Source: Cypionkella sp.
GTDB taxonomy: Bacteria > Pseudomonadota > Alphaproteobacteria > Rhodobacterales > Rhodobacteraceae
Assembly: GCA_018063485.1 (NCBI GenBank)
Contig: JAGPBG010000162.1
Coordinates: 1 to 5,787 of the forward strand
Direction: 5' to 3'
DNA length: 5,787 nucleotides
Each line of letters starts with the position of its first letter. The stretch's first letter is position 1. Under the pieces are notes generated by a model that saw nothing but the letters and a program-made list of their open reading frames with translations, did no database searches and was not told the DNA's origin. Shown one piece after another: positions 1 to 5,787 of the stretch. The translations under genes were made by a program, and so were the position numbers.

Positions 1-1
1 G

Positions 2-703
2 ACCAAGACCTGTTCGGTTTGCGGCAAAGCCTTTCGGACAACCGAGATGCGCTCCCATGCCAGTTTGCGACCGGGCGTGAATGCGCTTCTTGCAGCGGAT
101 TATCCCGAATGGGGGGACGGATCTTACATTTGTCGCGACGATCTGGTCGGCTATCGCGGGCGGCAAGTCGAAAACCTGTTGACGGCCGAGCGCGGGGAAT
201 TGACTGCGCTGGACCGCGAGGTGATTGAAAGCCTGTCCAGCGGCGAGACGATTTCGCGCCACCCCGAAGATGCGATTGATCCACAGGTGACTTTTGGCGA
301 CCGGATGTCCGACAAGGTGGCTCAGTTCGGGGGGTCTTGGGCATTCATCCTGTCATTTTCGGCGGCACTGGTCGTGTGGATGGCGCTGAACGTGACGGGC
401 CTGTTGTTCAATGCCTTCGATCCTTATCCGTTCATTCTGCTCAATCTGGTGTTGTCCAGCCTTGCGGCCTTTCAGGCTCCAATCATCATGATGAGCCAGA
501 GGCGGCAGGAAACCAAGGATCGGCGGCGGGCCGAGAATGATTACCGGGTGAATCTGAAGGCCGAGTTGGAAATCCGCCAACTTCATGAAAAGATCGACCA
601 TCAACTGCTGCGCCAATGGGAAAAACTGGCTGAATTGCAGCAGATTCAGATTGATCTGCTGGAAGAAGCGGCGCATCGGGGCGGCAAGGGCCATCCAAAG
701 TGA
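2..703 (+). CDS. DUF1003 family membrane protein, 5'-truncated by window edge
   Basis: The reading frame is open from nt 2, so the true start lies upstream; the ATG at 47 is internal because conserved family sequence precedes it. About 233 residues are visible. The N-terminus carries a CSVCGK motif (visible residues 4-9) and later an ICRDDL motif (Cys 44), which together look like a small zinc-binding or Cys-rich domain. A conserved FGDRMSDKVAQFGGSW stretch (about 98-113) leads into two hydrophobic membrane segments (about 113-136 and 142-163) joined by the short DPYPF loop, then a charged QRRQETKDRRRAENDY segment and a C-terminal coiled-coil-like helix (about 180-223). This order is typical of DUF1003 proteins, whose biochemical function is not established. 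The gene converges on the ubi operon with a 42-bp gap, so it is probably unrelated functionally. Family assignment is strong; role unknown. Confidence 0.88.
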   Translation, partial: TKTCSVCGKAFRTTEMRSHASLRPGVNALLAADYPEWGDGSYICRDDLVGYRGRQVENLLTAERGELTALDREVIESLSSGETISRHPEDAIDPQVTFGDRMSDKVAQFGGSWAFILSFSAALVVWMALNVTGLLFNAFDPYPFILLNLVLSSLAAFQAPIIMMSQRRQETKDRRRAENDYRVNLKAELEIRQLHEKIDHQLLRQWEKLAELQQIQIDLLEEAAHRGGKGHPK

Positions 704-745
704 CGAACAAAGAGAGCGAATGAGCTTGGGCTACAGCCTGCCGGT

Positions 746-1636
746 TCAGACAACGCCTGACCACGCAACTCCCGGCGCACCGGTCAGGAAGCCGTCAGAA
801 TAGTGGCCGCCGGGAGCCGTTGGCAATGCCGCTGCTGAAAGCTCTTCTGCGGTGATGCGCCCTTCGATCAGATCGCGGAACAGGCCGCACAGTGCAATGA
901 ATCCTTGCGATTGCGGGGACAGGCGCAGCGAGGCCACGCCCGCTTGCCGCAGTCCGGGCAATTGATATGCGGCGTTGGCGCAGCTGGCTGACAGGGTTTG
1001 CACCCCATTGACCGCAAGGAAATCCTGCCCGTCCATCGTGTCGACGTCACGGCCATCGGGATCAAGGCCGCAGACAAACAGGCAGTTGTCCTTGGCGCGA
1101 TCATGCAGCCTGGCGTGATAGCAGCGCCCCGAAATCGCCAGCGGCAGGCGCCCCCAACCCCAGACCTCGATGGGGGTCTGTGTTGCCTTGGCAAGGGTGC
1201 TGACCGAGTCAAGCGGTAGTTCAGGTGGCAGGCAGACCCGTGTGGCCCCTCGTGCGGACAGCCAGCGCAGCGTGCCCTCGTTATAGACATTGACCAGGGG
1301 CCCGACGGAAAAGGCCGCGTCTTTGGGCAGATAAGTCATCACCGAAAGATCGTTGACCTCAACCTCCAGCCCCATATCCACCAGGTCGGCGGTGAAATTG
1401 CGTTCGCGCTTGAGCGTGATCAGCGCAAGACTGGTCATCACCACGGTTTTGCCAGCGGCCTGCAACCGTTCGATCACCTCAGGGAAATGCGTATGATAAA
1501 AGGGAAGGCGCTTGGAGCAGATCAGTTCTCCCAGCACCACGCGCTCGACCGGCGCTTCATCTGCCAGCCGCAGATAGAAATCGCGCCAGATGGCGGCATC
1601 CCAGAAGAACTGGTTCGGGCCAATGGTCAAATCCAT
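746..1636 (-). CDS. ubiV: UbiV, O2-independent ubiquinone hydroxylation protein (U32 family)
   Basis: U32 peptidase-family protein that, in E. coli, forms a heterodimer with UbiU and hydroxylates the ubiquinone ring without O2; it is not expected to act as a peptidase. From the ATG at 1636 it has 296 residues, close to the E. coli protein. Four candidate [4Fe-4S] ligands are visible: Cys40 in the GELICSKR motif, then Cys172, Cys185 and Cys189 in a C-x12-C-x3-C arrangement (RCYHARLHDRAKDNCLFVC), the pattern known for UbiV. Other family marks are the N-terminal LTIGPNQFFW and the VWGWGRLPLAISGRCYHAR segment. An in-frame ATG 30 nt upstream (1666) is disfavoured: it lies inside ubiU, whereas the 1636 ATG has a GGAG 8 nt ahead and begins 4 nt after the ubiU stop. 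Last gene of the ubiT-ubiU-ubiV operon. Cys135, Cys219 and Cys250 are additional and not part of the known cluster. Confidence 0.95.
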   Translation of the reverse strand: MDLTIGPNQFFWDAAIWRDFYLRLADEAPVERVVLGELICSKRLPFYHTHFPEVIERLQAAGKTVVMTSLALITLKRERNFTADLVDMGLEVEVNDLSVMTYLPKDAAFSVGPLVNVYNEGTLRWLSARGATRVCLPPELPLDSVSTLAKATQTPIEVWGWGRLPLAISGRCYHARLHDRAKDNCLFVCGLDPDGRDVDTMDGQDFLAVNGVQTLSASCANAAYQLPGLRQAGVASLRLSPQSQGFIALCGLFRDLIEGRITAEELSAAALPTAPGGHYSDGFLTGAPGVAWSGVV

Positions 1637-1640
1637 TCGG

Positions 1641-2621
1641 TTATCTCCAAGTCTTGCGGTAGGCACCGGTGGTGGCGCTTTGGCCTTCGGTCAGGCTGGC
1701 AAGCGTGCCGGGCGGCACCGGCCTCCCGGCCTCCACTGCCTCGACCGCTGCGCGAAAGCTGCGCACCACTTGCGCCACATAGGAACGGGACCGTTGCCGC
1801 CCCTCGATCTTGAGCGCAGAGACCCCGGCCTTGGCCAGTGCCGGGATCAGGTCTTTGGCGTCCAGACTGCTGGGATCTTCGAAGACATAGCCGGTCTGGT
1901 CGCCGCTATGGAAACAGCCTTTGCACAGCGTTGGATAAGGGGCAGGCGCATCCTTGGGGTTGCGGTGTATTGTGTAGCCGCCAAGTTTGGCCGTCAATTC
2001 GCCATCGGTTTCGGCATATTCGACATGACTGGGTGGCGAGCAGACGCCGTTCATGTTGGGTGACTTGCCTGTGATGTAGGAGGACAGCGAACAGCGCCCT
2101 TCGGCCATCACACAAAGCCCACCAAACACGAAAACCTCGGTCTCGACGTCAATCTCGCGGTTGATCGCAGTGATTTCGGCCACCGTCAGCACCCGCGGCA
2201 GCACCACACGCCGCACGCCGAAGGCTTCGGCATAGAAATTGATCGCATCAGGATTGGCGGCGGCTGCCTGCACCGACAGATGGCGGCGGATATTGGGATG
2301 ATGTTCGGCCGCATGGGCCAGCAGACCCAGATCGGCCACTATCACCGCATCGGCCCCAGCGGTTCCGGCATCCGCCACAGCGCGATGCCACAGCGGCTCG
2401 GCCCCCGCACGAGGGAAGGTGTTGATCGCCACCAGCACCTTGGCACCACGGCTATGGGCATAGGTGACACCGGCGGCCAATTCCTCGCGGCTGAAGTTCA
2501 GGCCGGGAAAATTGCGCGCGTTGGTTTCGTCGGCGAAGCCGCAATAGACAGTATGCGCCCCGGCATCGACTGCGGCGCGCAAGGCGGCGGGGGTTCCGGC
2601 TGGGCAAACCAGTTCCATCAT
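1641..2621 (-). CDS. ubiU: UbiU, O2-independent ubiquinone hydroxylation protein (U32 family)
   Basis: Partner of UbiV in anaerobic ubiquinone ring hydroxylation, 326 residues, near the E. coli length of about 331. The N-terminus MELVCPAGTPAALRAAVDAG and the VYCGFADETNARNF segment are typical of U32 proteins. Four cysteines, 170, 177, 194 and 233 (GGLCVMAEGRC, then NGVCSP, then TLCKGC), have the C-x6-C-x16-C-x38-C spacing of the [4Fe-4S] ligands in E. coli UbiU. The U32 signature around ALKIEGRQRSRSYV is at about 269-282. Two adjacent ATGs (2621 and 2618) are possible starts. The first overlaps the ubiT stop as ATGA and sits 7 nt from a GAGG; the second would give E. coli-like numbering. The choice changes one residue. 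Overlap with ubiT and a 4-nt gap to ubiV indicate one co-translated operon. Alternative U32 members (tRNA hydroxylation proteins, TrhP/YegQ type) are less likely given the partner genes. Confidence 0.96.
   Translation of the reverse strand: MMELVCPAGTPAALRAAVDAGAHTVYCGFADETNARNFPGLNFSREELAAGVTYAHSRGAKVLVAINTFPRAGAEPLWHRAVADAGTAGADAVIVADLGLLAHAAEHHPNIRRHLSVQAAAANPDAINFYAEAFGVRRVVLPRVLTVAEITAINREIDVETEVFVFGGLCVMAEGRCSLSSYITGKSPNMNGVCSPPSHVEYAETDGELTAKLGGYTIHRNPKDAPAPYPTLCKGCFHSGDQTGYVFEDPSSLDAKDLIPALAKAGVSALKIEGRQRSRSYVAQVVRSFRAAVEAVEAGRPVPPGTLASLTEGQSATTGAYRKTWR
1645..1648 (-). promoter_or_regulatory. ubiV ribosome-binding site (decides the start)
   Basis: The minus strand reads GGAG 8 nt before the ATG at 1636, overlapping the last codons of ubiU. 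It supports the 296-residue UbiV start over the in-frame ATG 30 nt further upstream. Confidence 0.75.
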
Positions 2622-3196
2622 GGCGCCGCCTCGGCCCGGCGCAGCGGCATACCCGTGTGGCGTTCGGTGAACCCGATCAGCGGAGTCAGAAGCCGCGCGA
2701 AGGGGCCGGACAGACCGGCAATCTCGGTGCCCAGATCGATCTCGGCATCGTCAATCGCATTGCGCAGCGCCAGCGCTGCCGAAGTATCCCCCGAGATCAC
2801 CAGATCGCGGGAAAAGAACAGTGCGTCACCATCCCAGGTGCCATGAACCAACCCCAGCAGGGCAGAGAGCGGACCCGAGATGCTCACGTCGGCAGCGGGC
2901 TGGCGACGGTGCAGGGTGATGCGCATTTTGGTGCTATGCGGCTGCATCAGCAAAGTGATTGGCAGATCGGTTGGGTCGATGGCATATCGCCGGTTGGCAT
3001 AGGGCCCCAGCCGGTTGATCAAACCGGGGTGATGGATGATCAATCGCCGGGCCAATAGCGTTAACGCATGGGCGACCGGCACCAGCGGCACGGCCCAGAG
3101 GGTCAGGGCCAATGGTGAGGGAATGATCGGAAAATGAACTGGCTTATCGGACAATTGTGCCTCTGGCGGCTGGGACTCATGAGATGTTCCTAACAT
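2618..3196 (-). CDS. ubiT: UbiT, SCP2-domain accessory factor of anaerobic ubiquinone synthesis
   Basis: Sterol carrier protein 2 (SCP2)-type protein of the UbiT/YhbT family. In E. coli UbiT is needed for anaerobic ubiquinone synthesis and is thought to bind the hydrophobic quinone intermediate, the counterpart of aerobic UbiJ. The 192-residue frame has a hydrophobic N-terminal helix (about 29-54), an SCP2 core (about 60-155) and the family signature GDALFFSRDLVISGDTSAAL (123-142) followed by LRNAIDDAEID. The C-terminus overlaps the ubiU start as ATGA. The annotated ATG has no convincing ribosome-binding site. An in-frame TTG at 3154 (codon 15) has GAGG 5 nt upstream and would give about 178 residues, nearer the E. 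coli length (about 174). That shorter start also fits the promoter geometry inferred from the FNR box. First gene of the operon. Identity is supported both by the domain and by the ubiU-ubiV neighbours; the start is uncertain. Confidence 0.92.
   Translation of the reverse strand: MLGTSHESQPPEAQLSDKPVHFPIIPSPLALTLWAVPLVPVAHALTLLARRLIIHHPGLINRLGPYANRRYAIDPTDLPITLLMQPHSTKMRITLHRRQPAADVSISGPLSALLGLVHGTWDGDALFFSRDLVISGDTSAALALRNAIDDAEIDLGTEIAGLSGPFARLLTPLIGFTERHTGMPLRRAEAAP
3160..3163 (-). promoter_or_regulatory. Possible ribosome-binding site for a downstream ubiT start
   Basis: The minus strand reads GAGG here, 5 nt ahead of the in-frame TTG at 3154-3152. It is the best Shine-Dalgarno match near the beginning of ubiT, since the upstream ATG at 3196 lacks one. 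This is a start-choice hint, not proof; residues 1-14 of the longer frame also look non-conserved and polar. Confidence 0.4.
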
Positions 3197-3198
3197 CT
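3182..3198. repeat. Perfect inverted repeat over the ubiT start
   Basis: AGATGTT-CCT-AACATCT: two perfect 7-bp arms around a 3-nt spacer. It contains the annotated ubiT ATG (3196-3194). If transcription begins about 41 nt from the FNR-box centre (near 3187), the repeat spans the -10 region and the first transcribed bases. It could be an operator for a dimeric repressor or a short mRNA hairpin; the sequence alone does not tell which. I cannot assign it to a known regulator. Confidence 0.55.
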
Positions 3199-3219
3199 AG
3201 GCCGTTAACACGCCATCTG

Positions 3220-3237
3220 AATTGATTTATGTCAATT
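3220..3237. promoter_or_regulatory. FNR/FnrL-type anaerobic regulator box in the divergent ubiT/ubiD promoter
   Basis: AATTGATTTATGTCAATT contains TTGAT-N4-GTCAA (3222-3235), matching the FNR/FnrL consensus TTGAY-N4-RTCAA, and the outer arms AATTGA/TCAATT are perfectly paired. It is centred at 3228.5 in the 95-bp space between ubiT and ubiD. A class II position (centre at -41.5) predicts starts near 3187 leftward and near 3270 rightward. The -12 to -7 hexamers would be TAGATG (minus strand, 3199-3194) and TACCAA (plus strand, 3258-3263), both weak -10 matches. E. coli ubiUV is known to be FNR-activated, so a site here is expected biologically. Binding by a relative such as Dnr/NnrR cannot be excluded. 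Confidence 0.78.
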
Positions 3238-3291
3238 CCATGAGGGGGTGAGGCTGCTACCAAATGGCACGTCTTAGCCATCGGAACCATT

Positions 3292-4800
3292 TTGGACTCT
3301 TTGCTCCGCCAATTGCCGGTCTTTCCCGACCTGCGGGCTTTTCTAGACTGGGCCGAGGCGCAGGGCGATCTGTTGCGGGTATCCCAACCGGTGGCGACGC
3401 GGCATCAGATGACAGCGGTGCAGATGCGGGTGCTGCGTGCCGGGGGGCAGGCGCTCTGCTTTGATCAGCCAGTATTGCCCGATGGCCGTGTTGCTGCGGT
3501 GCCAGTGGTCACCAATCTCTTTGGCACTGCCCGCCGTACAGCCGCCGGATTGGGGCTGCTGCCTGAACAAGTTGCTGATTTTGGGTCATTTTTGGCCGAG
3601 CTTCGCACACCGGCACCGATCGACGGGTTGCGCGATGCCCTGTCGCGCTGGCCGATGCTGAAGGCTGCTCTCAGCACAAGGCCCAAGATCCTGCGCCGGG
3701 CACCGGTGCAAGAAATCGTGACCGAGGCCCCTGATCTGACCAGCCTGCCGGTGCAAACCTGTTGGCCCGGCGACGCTGGCCCGCTGATCACCTGGCCGGT
3801 GGTGCTGACCCGTCCACATGGCAGCGACGCATCAGCGGTGGGACGCTATAATGCCGGGGTTTACCGGGCGCAGGTGTTGGGAAAGGATCAATTGATCCTG
3901 CGCTGGCTGGCGCATCGCGGCGGTGCGGCGCATCACCGCAGTTGGGCGCGGGTGGGTGAGCCGATGCCGGTGGCTGTGGTTTTGGGGGCCGATCCCGCAA
4001 CCTTGCTGGCCGCAGCCCTGCCCTTGCCCGAAACGGTATCGGAACTGACGTTCTCGGGTGTGCTGCGCGGCGCGCGCATGGAGTTGGTTCCGGCGCGCAC
4101 GGTGCCGCTCATGGTGCCTGCCCGCGCCGAAATGGTGCTGGAGGGCTGGGTCTCGCCGACCCAGACTGCGCCCGAAGGGCCATTTGGCGATCACACCGGC
4201 TATTACAACGCGGTCGAACCGTTTCCAGTGATGCAGATCACCGCAATCACCCATCGACGCGACCCGCTTTATTTGTCCACGTCAACAGGCCGGCCGCCGG
4301 ATGAGCCATCGGTCATCGGCGAAGTGTTCAACGAATTGGCGCTGCCGGTGATCCGCCAGCAAATCCCCGAAATCCGCGATCTGTGGCTGCCGCCTGCCGC
4401 CTGTTCCTACCGCATTGCCGTGGTCAGCATCGACAAACGCTATCCGGGGCAGGCGCGCCGGGTAATGATGGCGTTGTGGGGGATGCTGCCGCAGTTCAGC
4501 TATACCAAGATGGTGATCGTGGTGGACGATGATATCGATGTGCGCAACTGGGACGATATCGCCTGGGCCATGGCCACAAGGATGGACCCCAGCCGCGATG
4601 TAATGCTGCTGGAACGCACCCCGATGGATTATCTTGATTTTGCCTCACCCGCCGAGGGTCTGGCGGGCAAGATGGGGATCGACGCCACCACCAAGATCGG
4701 AGCCGAAACAGTGCGCGAATGGGGACAGGTTATGGCTACTTCACCCGAGGATGCCGCCTTTGCCGATCGGTTGTTGGCTGAAATAGGGCAAAAGACATGA
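3292..4800 (+). CDS. ubiD: UbiD, 3-polyprenyl-4-hydroxybenzoate decarboxylase
   Basis: Prenylated-FMN-dependent decarboxylase that removes the carboxyl group of polyprenyl-4-hydroxybenzoate in ubiquinone synthesis; the reaction needs no O2. The 502 residues match the usual UbiD length (about 490-510). Family motifs occur in order: FPDLRAFLDWAEAQGDLLRV (11-30), the NAGVYR prFMN/metal-site segment (187-192), LAHRGGAAHHR (206-216), the catalytic EGPFGDHTGYY (295-305) with Glu295 and Asp300, TGRPPDEPSVIGE (332-344), DDDIDVRNWDDIAWA (412-426) and a C-terminal GIDATTKIG (462-470). The start is an unusual TTG with GGAA 5 nt upstream; no in-frame ATG exists between the stop at 3241 and this point, and the next Met (residue 40) is beyond conserved sequence. 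It overlaps ubiX by ATGA. Other UbiD-family decarboxylases act on different aromatics, but the ubiX and ubiTUV neighbours favour the ubiquinone role. Confidence 0.95.
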   Translation: MDSLLRQLPVFPDLRAFLDWAEAQGDLLRVSQPVATRHQMTAVQMRVLRAGGQALCFDQPVLPDGRVAAVPVVTNLFGTARRTAAGLGLLPEQVADFGSFLAELRTPAPIDGLRDALSRWPMLKAALSTRPKILRRAPVQEIVTEAPDLTSLPVQTCWPGDAGPLITWPVVLTRPHGSDASAVGRYNAGVYRAQVLGKDQLILRWLAHRGGAAHHRSWARVGEPMPVAVVLGADPATLLAAALPLPETVSELTFSGVLRGARMELVPARTVPLMVPARAEMVLEGWVSPTQTAPEGPFGDHTGYYNAVEPFPVMQITAITHRRDPLYLSTSTGRPPDEPSVIGEVFNELALPVIRQQIPEIRDLWLPPAACSYRIAVVSIDKRYPGQARRVMMALWGMLPQFSYTKMVIVVDDDIDVRNWDDIAWAMATRMDPSRDVMLLERTPMDYLDFASPAEGLAGKMGIDATTKIGAETVREWGQVMATSPEDAAFADRLLAEIGQKT

Positions 4801-5363
4801 AGATTGTTCTGGGGGTGGCCGGGGCTTCGGGGGCGGCGCTTGCGCTGGCAGTGGCGCGGCATCTGCATGGGCTGGATGTTGCGATTGATCTGGTGGTGAG
4901 TGCTTCGGCGGAACGGACGCTGTTTGCAGAGTGCGGCCCCACGGCTTTGACAGAGCTTCAGGCGCTGTGTGATCGCGTCCACGATCTTCGCAACATTGGT
5001 GCAACCATCGCCTCTGGCTCTTACCCTGTCGCCGGAATGCTGGTGGCACCCTGCTCGATGCGCAGCCTTGCGGCCATTGCGCATGGGCTTGACGATAACC
5101 TCTTGACCCGTGCGGCGGGCGTGCAACTGAAAGAGCGCCGTCCGCTGGTGCTGTTGGCGCGCGAGGCGCCGCTGACGCTTGCACATTTGCGCAACATGAC
5201 GGCGGTGACAGAAATGGGGGCGATCATACTGCCACCGGTTCCGGCGTTTTATCTGAACCCGCAAACCACTGGCGAAATCGTTGCACAGATAGCAGCGCGT
5301 GCAGTAGATTTGCTGAGGATCGGCAAACCGGTTGCGCGGGCATGGGAGGGAGACGGTGCATGA
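4797..5363 (+). CDS. ubiX: UbiX, flavin prenyltransferase
   Basis: Transfers a dimethylallyl group to FMN to make prenyl-FMN, the cofactor of UbiD. 188 residues, the normal size for the family (E. coli about 189). Visible marks: N-terminal flavoprotein motif VAGASGA (7-13), VVSASAERTL (33-42), the ASGSYPVAGMLVAPCSMRSL segment (72-91), then AIAHGLDDNLLTRAAGVQLKE (93-113), LLAREAPL with Arg122/Glu123 (119-126), and GAIILPPVPAFY (141-152). The ATG overlaps the ubiD TGA and has AGGG 8 nt upstream, so the two are translationally coupled, fitting a cofactor maker next to its only visible user. The 3' end overlaps the next gene in the same way. Pad1-like paralogues are the main alternative, but the context makes UbiX the natural call. 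Confidence 0.95.
   Translation: MKIVLGVAGASGAALALAVARHLHGLDVAIDLVVSASAERTLFAECGPTALTELQALCDRVHDLRNIGATIASGSYPVAGMLVAPCSMRSLAAIAHGLDDNLLTRAAGVQLKERRPLVLLAREAPLTLAHLRNMTAVTEMGAIILPPVPAFYLNPQTTGEIVAQIAARAVDLLRIGKPVARAWEGDGA
5349..5352 (+). promoter_or_regulatory. Ribosome-binding site of the TDT transporter gene
   Basis: GGAG, in a purine-rich GGGAGGGAGA run inside the end of ubiX, lies 7 nt before the ATG at 5360. This is the strongest Shine-Dalgarno in the plus-strand operon and fixes the start of the downstream gene. Confidence 0.7.
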
Positions 5364-5787
5364 GCAAGCGTAAAGCCCCGGTTTCCTCATCCGCACCGGT
5401 GCCGCGTCTGCTCGCGAACCAAGTAAGATCCTTGTCGCCAGCCTATTTTGGTATGGTCATGGCCACTGGCATTGTGTCGCTTGCCGCAAATCAGGTTGGT
5501 CTGACTTGGGTGGCATGGGCGCTGTTTTTGATCGCGGCCTTGGCCTATGTGGTGCTTTGGTGGCTCACCATTCTGCGTATCTATCGGCACCCGCGGCTTT
5601 TCTTTGCCGATATGATTGATCATTTGCGCGGGCCGGGTTTTTTCACCACCGTGGCCGCCTCGGGTGTGCTTGGCGCCGAGTTCATTGTAATGGCAGAGCA
5701 TACGTCGATCGGTCTGGTGCTGTGGTTTGCGGCGCTGATGCGTTGGCTGGGACTGACCTATACGATTTACACCGCCTTCACCGTCAA
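5360..5787 (+). CDS. TDT-family (TehA / C4-dicarboxylate / SLAC1-like) transporter, 3'-truncated
   Basis: The frame opens at an ATG overlapping the ubiX stop (ATGA) and is still open at the window end, with 142 full codons visible of a family that usually has about 320-400. After a polar 20-residue N-terminus comes SLSPAYFGMVMATGIVSLAA (24-43), the first membrane helix with the typical FGMVMATGI motif. A second helix follows (about 48-69), then a basic loop LRIYRHPRLFFADMIDHLRG and the conserved RGPGFFTTVAASGVLGAEF (88-106) of the third helix. A fourth hydrophobic stretch is at about 112-128. These are marks of the tellurite-resistance/dicarboxylate transporter (TDT) family in the inner membrane. 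The substrate cannot be told: members move malate, sulfite, anions or affect tellurite tolerance. Co-translation with ubiX suggests shared expression, not necessarily shared function. Confidence 0.85.
   Translation, partial: MSKRKAPVSSSAPVPRLLANQVRSLSPAYFGMVMATGIVSLAANQVGLTWVAWALFLIAALAYVVLWWLTILRIYRHPRLFFADMIDHLRGPGFFTTVAASGVLGAEFIVMAEHTSIGLVLWFAALMRWLGLTYTIYTAFTV

Noticed and set aside
704..745. Possible shared terminator between the convergent DUF1003 gene and ubiV
   Set aside because: Only a 3-4 bp GGCT/AGCC pairing with a tiny loop and no T-run on either strand; not enough for a terminator call.
2280..2846. Plus-strand open frame (188 codons) opposite ubiU/ubiT
   Set aside because: Antisense shadow of conserved UbiU and UbiT sequence; Gly/Ser/Arg-rich, low-complexity translation typical of high-GC reverse frames.
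3011..3027. Inverted repeat CCGGTT-gatca-AACCGG containing TTGATCAA
   Set aside because: It lies within ubiT coding sequence, lacks the 4-nt spacing of an FNR box, and is explained by ordinary codons of the INRLGPY segment.
3264..3464. ATG-initiated small frame with an upstream GAGG, ahead of and overlapping ubiD
   Set aside because: It is out of frame with ubiD, its ATG is upstream of the predicted FNR-dependent start near 3270, and its product is a frame-shadow of the UbiD N-terminus.
4174..4206. Asp300 rather than Glu in the catalytic EGPFG(D/E) motif of UbiD
   Set aside because: From memory, Asp at this place is normal in the E. coli-type UbiD branch, so it is not treated as an active-site defect.
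4629..5396. Long minus-strand open frame (255 codons) opposite ubiD/ubiX
   Set aside because: It is antisense to two well-supported genes, its product is rich in Arg, His, Cys and Gln with no recognisable domain, and it has no context of its own.

Overview
The window reads as a chromosomal segment of an alphaproteobacterium, most likely of the Rhodobacter/Rhodobacteraceae type. The basis is fairly high GC, ATGA-coupled compact operons, an FnrL-type anaerobic box and the protein families present; no rRNA or other phylogenetic marker is visible, so the genus is open. Nothing suggests a mobile element, CRISPR array, tRNA or phage.

Layout: (1) nt 2-703, plus strand: a 5'-truncated DUF1003 membrane protein with an N-terminal Cys-rich start. 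(2) nt 746-3196, minus strand: a three-gene operon transcribed right to left, ubiT - ubiU - ubiV, encoding an SCP2-type lipid-binding factor and two U32-family [4Fe-4S] proteins of the O2-independent ubiquinone (UQ) hydroxylation pathway. It ends tail-to-tail with the DUF1003 gene. (3) nt 3197-3291: a 95-bp divergent promoter region with a strong FNR/FnrL-like palindrome (AATTGATTTATGTCAATT) and, at the ubiT start, a second perfect inverted repeat (AGATGTT-cct-AACATCT). (4) nt 3292-5363, plus strand: ubiD (prenylated-FMN decarboxylase) and ubiX (flavin prenyltransferase) overlapping by ATGA. (5) nt 5360-5787, plus strand: the start of a TDT-family (TehA/C4-dicarboxylate) membrane transporter, overlapping ubiX by ATGA and running off the window.

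Together the central five genes form an anaerobic ubiquinone module. UbiX makes prenyl-FMN, UbiD uses it to decarboxylate the polyprenyl-hydroxybenzoate intermediate, UbiU-UbiV carry out ring hydroxylation without O2, and UbiT probably handles the lipid intermediate. The box lies about equally far from both operons. Its centre-to-start distances suit class II FNR activation in both directions, so one oxygen sensor may switch on decarboxylation and hydroxylation together. The families themselves are known. The less ordinary points are the divergent arrangement with a shared FNR box, the second palindrome over the ubiT start, and the transporter coupled to ubiX.
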